The notes under the pieces were generated by a model, which did no database searches, had not been told where the DNA came from, and saw only the letters and a program-made list of their open reading frames with translations. The position numbers and the translations under genes are program-made. This document shows positions 54,577 through 64,000 of a stretch of DNA of 64,000 bases, piece by piece; position 1 is the first letter of the stretch; every line of letters begins with the position of its first letter. This DNA comes from Lethocerus indicus (taxonomy: Eukaryota; Arthropoda; Insecta; Hemiptera; Belostomatidae): contig JACDQD010000004.1 of NCBI GenBank assembly GCA_019843655.1, positions 26,051,872-26,115,871 on the forward strand, written 5' to 3'.

Positions 54577-56822
54577 TTATTTGTTGAGAAGACCCCAATC
54601 TTCTTTAATTAGGTCGGCGGCTTTTTCGCCGATCATGTAGGCGGTGGCCTGAGTGTGACCGCCGACTATGTCGGGCATGACGCTGGTGTCAGCTATCCTG
54701 AGAGCGGCGGTGCCGTATACGGTGAGCCTCGGGGTGACGACCCGGCCCATGCCGCAGGTGCAGCACTGGTGGTGGAACTGGGAGGTCATCTCGCGCACCG
54801 CGCACTCCCAGTAGGGGTCGGTGCCGAAGCCGAGCCGTGCGCACCTCGGGAATGGGACGCGGTGGAGCCGGGCGCCGGCCCACTTGAACGCCGGCCCCAG
54901 CCCCAACTCCACGGCCATTTTCAGCCCTTCCACCATCACCGCCGCGTCCAAACGATCGGACAAGAAGTTCGGGTAGATCCTGACTTTGCTCAGGGGGTCC
55001 TCGTCCCTCAGCCTCACGTGACCCTTGCTCCTCGGGTACAGCAATATCGGCCAAATTGAGAAGGCGTATTTTCGATTGATTTCGGAGTACACGCTGTTGT
55101 AAAGAGCGTCGGTAACTTGCATCGTCTTTCTAAACGAATAGCCGCCGTCCAGATTGATGCCGGCCGGCACGAACAGTAATTCGAGGTCGGGGTAGTCGCC
55201 CGTGTAATTAGCGTATTTCGTTTTGACGAAAGAGATACCTTCGCATCCTAAACTGGTAAACGGGCCGGTCCCCCGATTCGCCCACTCTTCCATGTTCCTC
55301 ACCAAATCCCTGATCAACAAGTGGGTTAAGATACCGACGGGTTTGTCGACCAAGAAGACCAAACCGTTCATTCCTATGTGCTCCTGGAGATTGTCCCCCA
55401 CCGGTAGGTCCGCCAGCACGGGTATTCCCAATTCCTCCAGATGATATCGGTGTCCGATTCCCGATAACATCAAAATCTGAGGAGTATTGAAAGCGCCCGC
55501 TGATAGGATCACTTCTTTCCTCGCCTTGACGACTCTTTTCACTCCGTTCTTGACGTATTCTACGCCGTACGCCCTCATAGTCACCGGATCTATCAGCACC
55601 TTGGTCACGTGACTGTTAAAAGCCAGATGGAAATTGGGTCTGCCTACTATAGGCTTGAGGAAGGCGGTGGCGGCGCTGCTCCTCATACCCCGTCCCACCG
55701 TCGCCTGTATCTGGGAGAAGCCCTCGTGGCTCCTGGGGTCCGAATAGTCCACTCGTTTATACCCGATATTCTCTCCGGCCTTTATGAAGGAGTTCAACAG
55801 GGGTGTCGTGTACGGCACGTGGCTGACCGAGAGGTTGCCTTCGCGCCCGTGAAAAGGTGAGTCCCGCAGCTCGGGAATCATTACTCTTTCACTCTTCAAA
55901 AAATACGGCAGTACTTCCTTATATGACCAACCTGAAAAAGTTCATTATCATATTATATTAATAAATGCAGTCTGTATTGAGAGTACAATCGTATGAACTG
56001 CTTTGACTTTTATTCAATCAATCACTCGTTGCTGTGATTTAATCACGTCTACACTATTAGCCCGTAACTGTAGATAGACTAAATAGGGCGTAGGGATATG
56101 AAATGAAGTATTAAGTGCGGAACATGTTGCAGGGAGAGAGCACCTCGGTGATAGAAAGTCGAGTCAAAATTTAACTAATAAGCAATTAGTTCACAGTTGA
56201 ATGAGCTAGAAGGTTTTCTGGGTTTGTGTGCCGAAATTACCTGGATTGCCTTGGGCCGCCCAATTATCGTAATCTCTATAGTGCCCTCGAGTGTATATCA
56301 TTGCGTTCATACCGCTGCCGCCGCCGGCTCCCCTTCCCGAAGGCCATGGACACCTTTCTTCTTCCAATCCTGAAGACCGTTAATTCATAAATTAGTTTAA
56401 GCCGAAATGTAGCAACGATTTATTTTTAACTTTCCGATACCGGGAAATATATAACCGTAGAGGGAAATGTAAACCTGTAGTCTACCTCGGCAAATTCCGC
56501 TTTGGCGCTCGGTGTAGAAATTCCAGTTGAGCTCGGTAAAAATGAGGAAGGTGTTTAAAACCGGCACGTCAGCGAGGAAAACGTCCGGAGGGCCGGCTTC
56601 CAGGAGCAGGACCCTCTCCGAGGGGATCTCGGTCAGCCTGTTGGTGACGACCGAGCCAGCCGGCCCCGAGCCCACAACCACGAAGTCGTACTCCTCCAGG
56701 GGCTCTGCGGGGAAGCTCTTCAGCGAACTCCGCCCCAACGACTGAAGCCGCTTGATGGCCTCGAATATGGAGAGGGGGACCGACCCGGCCGCCGCTGTCA
56801 ATACCAGCAAACCCAGCAGCAT
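54577..56822 (-). CDS. GMC-family oxidoreductase (insect glucose dehydrogenase-like)
   Basis: Complete three-exon gene, 606 aa. Exons (minus strand): 56822-56486, 56369-56241, 55931-54577; both introns are GT-AG in phase 1. The start ATG opens a hydrophobic stretch ([13 protein letters not shown]), a likely signal peptide, so the enzyme is probably secreted. The FAD-binding motif GSGPAGS is at residues 51-57 with the ribose-binding acid in LLLEAG near 75. Exon 2 holds the first GMC signature region ([14 protein letters not shown]), and SAGAFNTPQ near 299-307 starts the second. Near the C-terminus, H543 (in FHHQCCTC) and H581 (in GGHTQAT) occupy the two catalytic positions. Members oxidise alcohols or sugars with FAD and serve in cuticle modification, immunity, reproduction and detoxification. 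The loop after H543 reads QCC where PVG is usual. The substrate cannot be read from the sequence. No functional link to the LAP cluster is implied. Confidence 0.92.
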
Positions 56823-57245
56823 CTAGACCGCAGAGTCATTCACCTGTCAGTATACGCCCGACCGGCTTCCATTAAACATACCAACACAGATTATGAGGGA
56901 AGCCGAAATCCCGCCCCAACCATAGTCGCCGACTATGCAAACATGCAAACATTTTCCGCTGTATGACAAAATATATTAACAGGAAGTAATATATTATATT
57001 AAGACACCGTTCTGGCAAAAGTTCAAACACAGAAGAAAACGAAATGTACGATTATATAATCTTTAAAATTATTATTTAAAATTGTTGAATAACCATCCTA
57101 ACATAAGTAGCAATCCTTCAATATTTTAGTGATGTACTTAGTGTGAACGTCGCCGGTGGAACATCGTATCTCCATTGGCACTGTACAGTGACAGCTGCGA
57201 CATTTTTAATTAAGTATCGGCTGAATGAAACTGACCGGAAATTGA

Positions 57246-57298
57246 AACCGGTCTAGCCAAGTAAAACGAGTAGGCGAGTAGAGACGGAGACATTCCAA
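57246..57298. mobile_element. Interspersed repeat R1, degenerate fragment
   Basis: Read on the minus strand it follows the R1 order: GGAATG, GTCTCCGTCTCTACTCGC, then CTAGACCGGTTTCAA. It is much diverged from the copies at 36728 and 51172. Confidence 0.45.
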
Positions 57299-60200
57299 TT
57301 GACAACACCATTCAGACCAGTTCGTCGACGGACGATGTAATAATCATATATGTAGTGACTCATTGTTTTTATGACTCCAATGCATATGCTTCCCTAAAAT
57401 AATTATAATAATCATACGAAAAGTCAAATAATACAGTCCATAAATACTACGATTAGACAATATTCGCGGCTTATTTTTTTAAGATAGGAATTAAAATTAG
57501 AGAGGAACTATATGTGAAATTGAAGTAACAAAATTTTAGATTCGGCCTGTAATAAATTCAATCAGTACTTGAACTTATGCTTAGGAATTCTGTGAGTTCA
57601 TAACTGGCAACATAATTCTACGGTTGAACTCTCTTTCAATTCGCTTTCCGCTCAGCCGACGGCCTGGCCACTTTCACTTTTCACTTCCGCTTCCTCCCGT
57701 CAATGTTAGCGCTATTAAACCTACAGTTATAGGCGCGTGGATATATCCAACAATACAGAGGGGGAGAACACAATAATGTTTAGCATTAAAATATAAATAT
57801 TACATCCACCGTAAATGTTTATGACGGCTGTTATTGGGCAATGAATCTGACCGACAGATGCGTATAACATTGAGATGAAATACCTGTCGATTGCACAGTT
57901 GGAAATAAACAGGCCATTAAACTAGCCGGCATGATGTTGGACAGCGGACATATCGCCCACATCTGACACAATGACCTGGCACAGTTCCTGACCGTTTTGT
58001 CAATTTGTCCCTACTCGCAACCCTAATACATAACCTAAAACAACCACGTCACGGTAAAATCACAATCGAAATGTGTAGGAGAGCAGTTCTACCAGTTTAT
58101 CAGTGCTTTTCAGACAAGTTTAAACGCTAAAAAGCAAAATAATGCCTGTATTCTTCCAGGAATTTCTGATTTTTAGCAACAGGTTTCATGTTTTTGTTTG
58201 CTTGTTCTTCAAAAGGTCTGGTATTTAATAAAATCTATACTTACGAATTTGTAAAATTTTAATTTCGTTTCGAGCTATCAACTGAAAACACGGCTATAAA
58301 CTGAACATTTCCTTTTTTTAATTTCAAAAACGCTTTCCCGAATTACTGGCAAATTGTTTAATATTTAGAATTGTTCAGTCCTTTATGATTATCCCAACCA
58401 ATAAGTCGTATTCGAATTTGTATACGGGCAACACACGCCGGTGGAAGACTAGTCATGATACATTGCGGTAAACCGCAAACTCGATTGCGGTGTGAGCGGC
58501 GACAATTTAAAAAGCAAAATCCAATATTGCATAATTTTCACGGTTAAAATTATTTCGAGTGTGTGCCAATGTCAAAATCAGTTTCAGCGCATAAATCAGA
58601 CCTTGGACAGGTCACACGGTGCCAAATAGAAATATACCGAATGCATCTAAATACCCGCTCGGGTTCTTGGCCTACTGACACGCTCAGTTTTTGTAATACG
58701 ATAATCGCAACTGTTTTTAACATGCCGTTAAAAAAAAAACAGAACGATTCAAAATGTATTTTTTTATTTCTATCCATTCAGACAGATTAATAATAATAAT
58801 TGATGTAACATAAATAAATACTAATACGATTAACATATGTCACAAGTATTTTATCAGCACTATTATTGTCGGTTACTATCCCCAGTGAATACACGTTGCA
58901 ACCTTTCAACTGTCACTTCAGTTTGCTTTGTTAAACTTTCAGGATTTCATCCTGGAACCGCGAACGGGACTTCACACAGTATAACGAGGTTACGCAATTT
59001 CTGCCAAACCGATTATATATTAATGCACTAACTTTTTTTGAGAGTTGAAGGAAAACTTGTTTTTCAATGCTTCCGTGAACTCAAACCTGAATTGCATTTG
59101 AAAATGCGACGAAGCTTCCTGCTGCCGACAGAATTTTTTTATCCTTTCGCAGCCGGCGCAGTGCACGTGCCTTAATCCCTATATAAAAATTGATGGACTG
59201 AGTTCGATCAGAAAGACGCAATATGCATCTGTACGAGACCCGCCTACTTTTGCTTTCTAAAATTGATTTCAAACTTTATGTCAAAGTAATATAAGATTAG
59301 TATGTAAGTTATTTCCCGCATTTGTTTCTATACCTAAAATAATATGTAGGACGCGATATATATTATTCAAAAACCAAATATTTCGACATCTACATTTCTG
59401 AAGTTCTCCTTGCCTGATATAAACATTGGTTTGCCGTACTAGTCAAGGTTCACTTCCAATCTGAAAGAATGAAAGTGTATATTTATCCAATTCACATGCC
59501 TGTATCCTTCCTGTTCCTCCGTTTCAATTGTTTTCCCATTCCGAATGCGCATAGAAAGTAGCGAAAGCACCGACCCAGTTCTAGGCTATCTTCTGCTCTG
59601 CCCATCAACTGAATGTACAAAAGGTCACAAGACCGGCAGTTGAAGGAATTTTCTCCCTATTTCAATTAGAATTCAGTTAACGTTTGATAAGGATCATAAA
59701 ATTCCACTAAACCGTAATCTTGTTGTTTACACTCACGCTCGCTTAAAATGAAAAGCCCAATAATAGATCGATTCGTAAATATGCTGTCCTTTTTAAGTAT
59801 ATAGGCCGCGAGTTCCCCAAGTCATTCTGCAAAGTGCTCTTAAATATTTATTGCGCTATGATTTTGACCCTAAATCGAGTGAAATAAAAATAATTATTAT
59901 GTAACTATAAAAATAATTATTATGATTACATGATGAGGAAAAATCACAAAATTAATGTTGGATTGAGTTTAATTTCATTATTTTCACGATCCGTCTGGTT
60001 TAGAAGTCGTTAAAAAGATTTACATGGGCAGTTGGTATTGAGACGCCGTTGGCGTTCGAAATAATTTACTGTCAAAGCACGAGATGTCAAAACATATTTC
60101 TTACAGAAATTATCATCAGGACGCAATAATGCCCAACACTGCGTTGTTTTGGAGGAAGATCGTGACTTAGTTTCGTGATAGCCGACAACCTTGAAATGTG

Positions 60201-61685
60201 CCTTCCACCGTGACAATTGTCTCAGGGATAAAATTACTTTGTTTCTTCTATATCCGCCGGAACAAAGAACTTGTGCGAATCGTAGTTAATTACATTTCAA
60301 AATTAAATTGGCAACTTGTTGAACCTTTAAATTGGGCCGGTGATACGGAAGGAGGAATCCTTGAGAACAACATTCACAATTTTGCATGCCCAGTGTCGGT
60401 CAATGATTTATACAGTACAGAAAGAAGGGAATCAATTCTTAATTTCGTAATTACGAAGGATATGGCTCTTTACTCCGAGTAAAAATAATACCATTCGTTA
60501 AATCTATCCTTCTCCTCAGCTGACCTGCAGAAAAAAATATTTAAACGGCGAATATAATTGCTCTAGTTTCCTGTATTAAAATCCGTCATTAGAACTAAAT
60601 TAGCACGGTCCCCCCGTGCCGTCTACATTAAGAAATAGACTTGGATATCGAATGATTATTATAATATCGGCTCTAGTTAGTGATGGAATTTCAAGTGGGT
60701 TCAAAACGGTCACCTATTGTTGGCCTTAAGTCAAATCAAATTACTTTTGGCCAGCTGGCTTACCGGGTTAAGAATTTATTGACAGGAAGAAAGAATATAA
60801 CTTTGTCTTTCTTGCCCTATCCATATAACATAATTTCGTATAACATACAACACACATTTATTACCGTCAGTAGGTTGGTGAGTCATGTTGGTTGGCATCC
60901 TGCTAGATTAGTTTTTTAGTAGCGTTTCGCACGGAGTTGACGTATACGATTTGAATTGTTTTATGAGCCATAATGAATTTGGCAATTGGTAAACTGCCTA
61001 GTTGGAGTTAGATTATCGATAATCGATATTAAATGGCGAACTGGCCGCTTCCTAAAAATTAGTCGCGAATTATAATAACAATTTTTCTCCGCGACTAAAA
61101 TACACGGTCGAACGTTAATTTTCAACGCACGTATTCGGTAAACAAGTGTTCGGATAGGCGTGTCCCTCTCTTCTTGGCGATAACTTCCGAAGAGCTCGTC
61201 GGCCGCCGAGTGAAAGTTAATATCTTCGGAACTTCCAGTGACCTAATCCGTGACATAACGGTGCGGTCAGCCTTATGCCATCTACCTTGAAAACAATTCC
61301 GACTCACGATCTGCGGCCATAGATAATAACAGCGAATGGTAGACGAATACCCGAAGCTGCATAAATTATACATTCTTCACGCTCACCGTGTAAATATTTC
61401 GGGTATAACAAATGACATTGCTCATGACAAAATATTTGTACCAATTGAAGAAATGATTACTTCTATTAAATACTCCCCATTTACGCAACTGGCTTATGCA
61501 ACTCCAATTTTATCTCCTCCTTCGAATTTATTAATTGAATGCATTAAACTTATAATCAATTAAAAAAAACTTCTGCTATTAAGTTTGATATTAGCAATTA
61601 AAGAAATTAACTGCGAACTTGTTTACAGCGAAATTATTTATCTGGGAAATTGAATACTAATATCGTCGTCAAAGGCTTAATTTTC

Positions 61686-61757
61686 GAATACCTGTTTTGT
61701 GGTCTGCGAGGGGTTGGAATACCGTAGATTTCGTGTGTTTCTGTCTCCTCTCGCTGG
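61686..61757. mobile_element. Interspersed repeat R1, partial copy
   Basis: AATACCTGTTTTGTGGTCTG, then CGAGGGGTTGGAATACCGTA and the GTTTCTGTCTCCTCTCGCTG block. The first part is the reverse complement of the tail of the copies at 15933 and 50962, joined to the head seen at 36728, so it spans a tail-to-head junction. Confidence 0.55.
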
Positions 61758-63144
61758 AAAAGCATTCCTTCGATAAAATTGGTATTTCGTTTCGCTCGTT
61801 GGTGAAGGAGAGCAAATTTTCATTAGATGTGTAAGATATAGTTTTGCGTAGTGCGGTGTTTTCACGAAGAATTAGACCGGCCGCTCTCGCTGCGATACTC
61901 GCGAGTCCATTACGTAAATGTTGAGTTAACAATCAACGTTTAACCTATCCCGATCTGGAATCAAATTTCACATTCGCTTCCTGTCGGATGACCATAGGAA
62001 CTGGTTCTTCAAACCTGATTTCTCCCGTTTACGTTTTCAGTACCGAATCCTTGCAATAAAAAAACCTGAAAAGTTATTCTATGCCGAGAAAAACGTCTAC
62101 GCGATCGATATTACTATTAAGCATAACTAACCTACTGCCTACTTTCTTTAATTTCCAATAGTTGGCTAATAATTATTTTATATTTATCTAAATTTTATGG
62201 CTTTTGATATTCTGAAATGTTTTATACTTCATATTGAAAATGTCAGACGAAAATGAAAGCATTAGAAACGAATGAATCTTTTTCTAATAGAACAGTTTCA
62301 CTGAAAAGAAAAAACGGGCTCAATAATACTTTGGAAAAAATTTGGACGAAAAATTGAAACATATTTCTATGGAACGGAAAATTTATTTTCATATTATATG
62401 ACAATAAACAACTGATACTTCATAAGTATCAGATTTCTACCACCCACCCACCCCCCCCCCAGACCCGGTACCCTACACGACCGGGATTCTACCGCGATTG
62501 ATATGTTATCGCTTCATAACAGTAAATAAGAGACTAAAATTAATGTTTTATATACAATTATATAACAAAATTTAGAAATGAAAAACCGTCCAAAGTAGGA
62601 AGGTATAAATTATATGAGGTACTACCACATGTAATCACGAGATATTTCAGTGTATAAATCGAACTTTTTATTCAATTATGTTAGGGACCATCGTAACCAA
62701 TTCAATGATCTGCCTCGGGCTGTGGTCTGTGAAGTAGATATCGGTCAATTATGGGGACGCGTATTTGTCAAATTGACGGGGCGTACCTTTGATGGGGACG
62801 AGCGTGCCATTGTGAGGCGTGTGTAGGTAGCGGCATGGGGGCAGCGACACTGCTAGCGGGGTTCGCCGACGGGCCCGAACTGAACTCTAAACGCCACTCG
62901 GGTAGCTCCTCTCTCCTCCACACTCCCCTTCTTTTCAAATATCCGACCAATCCTCCTACCTCTCATACATATATATATATACATCCTTCCCTTACCCCGT
63001 CCACCGCTCTTTCGGACTTCTCAAGCCATCACCCTTCTGTTTTCTCAAACATCTCTCAGAATACTAAGAACAAAATTTAAGAAACGAGACTCCCCTATCT
63101 CTTTCAATTGTTACCGTATAAATTATTGGGAACACCATCGTTGA

Positions 63145-63198
63145 TAGACCGGTTTCGGCCACCCATCTGTTTCCGAGCTAGACACCGAAACAGGTCTA
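63145..63198. mobile_element. Small inverted repeat related to R1
   Basis: TAGACCGGTTTCGG and CCGAAACAGGTCTA form imperfect inverted arms around a centre of about 26 nt. The arms match the CTAGACCGGTTTCGGC core of R1, but the remainder of the unit is absent. Confidence 0.4.
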
Positions 63199-63938
63199 GC
63201 TAAAACTAGAAGTTCGTAACATTTTTACCCTGTAAATATAATACTATTTACCTGCCCAACTGGCGATGGAATCAGCAGAACAAGTCTACAAATGTAGAGT
63301 CTCTTAATGTTAATCACTATAATTTTCTCCCTCCTCTGAATTGTTAATAGAACCGAAACCCTGTATAGTTAGGCGAGGTACCGAACCCCGTCCTACCATA
63401 ACAACAAAAGATTAAAATGCTAGATTATTGTATGTTTTTTATTTATTACGTCAGTTTCGATCGCATGACGCCTGACGATCTGTTGGCCGAATGGTATATC
63501 TTGTATTCACGTATATTTGGCAACCAAATTGACATAGTCATCCGGCGGCAGTGTGTAAATGATACTAAATATTTTATAATATTTTATTTATAAAACCGAA
63601 ACAACTCCGGACGTGAAAAAAAGAAACAAAACAAGATTATATTTCTGCCGTGAATGCAAGCGGCTGGACCGGTCCTGCCGAACCGAAGCTATTTCTTTGC
63701 CACCAATTCTGGTGTACACGGTGCACTTTCCTCCGATACGTCAGCCGAGAGGAAGACCGAGAAAGGAGAGGACCGGATTCCTTGCAAGGCCTACAGGAGT
63801 ACATGAAAAAAAGAAGGAATCGACAATGTTTCGGAAGTGAAATGGAAATAAAAACATTATTGTGTATGTTTCTTCATTTTATTTTCAGTTCAATAAGTTA
63901 GAATGTTTGTCGCATAAATAAACGATTTATATTCTGTC

Positions 63939-63940
<2 letters not shown>

Positions 63941-63986
<46 letters not shown>
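63941..63986. repeat. (TA)n microsatellite
   Basis: Perfect TA dinucleotide run of about 46 bp at the right edge of the window. Confidence 0.95.
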
Positions 63987-63989
<3 letters not shown>

Positions 63990-64000
63990 GCATTATTGTT

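Larger units (their letters stand above)
56823..63940. other. Gene-free stretch upstream of the GMC gene
   Basis: The GMC promoter should lie just above 56822, but no clear core motif is seen. The rest is AT-rich DNA with short unsupported ORFs, three R1-related repeats, a C homopolymer at about 62451-62460 and a small GC-rich patch at 62800-62900. Near the right end an open frame carries an AT-hook-like PRGRPRK string, treated under findings. Confidence 0.55.

Noticed and set aside
54655..55059. 134-codon plus-strand ORF antisense to the GMC gene
   Set aside because: Shadow of the GC-rich coding exon 3 of the GMC oxidoreductase.
1..64000. CRISPR array, operon, phage or bacterial features
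   Set aside because: No regularly spaced repeats, no dense uninterrupted genes; the intron-rich structure is eukaryotic.

Overview
The window is nuclear DNA of an arthropod, most likely an insect. Genes are split by many short GT-AG introns, the intergenic DNA is AT-rich with CT, AT, CA and GATA microsatellites and small interspersed repeats, and the two protein families present are typical of insect genomes. I cannot name the species or order from sequence alone. All four genes I can support lie on the minus strand.

Layout. Positions 1-3768 hold no gene I recognise. At 3829-8383 is a complete 11-exon M17 leucyl aminopeptidase-like gene (LAP-A, 520 aa). A stretch of about 28.6 kb (8384-37032) follows with no supportable gene; it is AT-rich DNA broken by many GC-rich islands, microsatellites and a few short repeats. 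At 37033-45142 is the second M17 gene (LAP-B, 526 aa), with a 469-bp inverted-repeat transposon in its first intron. Only 676 bp further is the third (LAP-C, 45819-50288, 520 aa). After about 4.3 kb of non-coding DNA containing a hairpin-forming repeat comes a three-exon GMC oxidoreductase (54577-56822, 606 aa). From 56823 to the end I see only repeats and unsupported ORFs.

The main result is the M17 cluster. I rebuilt all 33 exons. Exons 2-10 have the same lengths and phases in all three genes (116, 181, 149, 103, 181, 147, 192, 150 and 77 nt), so they are tandem duplicates with open reading frames. Yet the metal and catalytic site is altered in each. The Asp of the family motif NTDAEGR is Ser, Gly and Ser in A, B and C. 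LAP-C has also lost the motif Glu (now Gln) and the catalytic Lys (now Arg). With short Arg-rich or basic first exons this resembles the sperm leucyl-aminopeptidase (S-LAP) families of insects, in which catalytically eroded copies act as structural proteins of sperm mitochondrial derivatives. That role is inferred here, not shown.

Other points of interest are a probable GC-AG intron in LAP-A, the 9-bp target duplication and about 100-bp inverted termini of the transposon in LAP-B, a repeat family present in six places, and an unusual active-site loop in the GMC enzyme.
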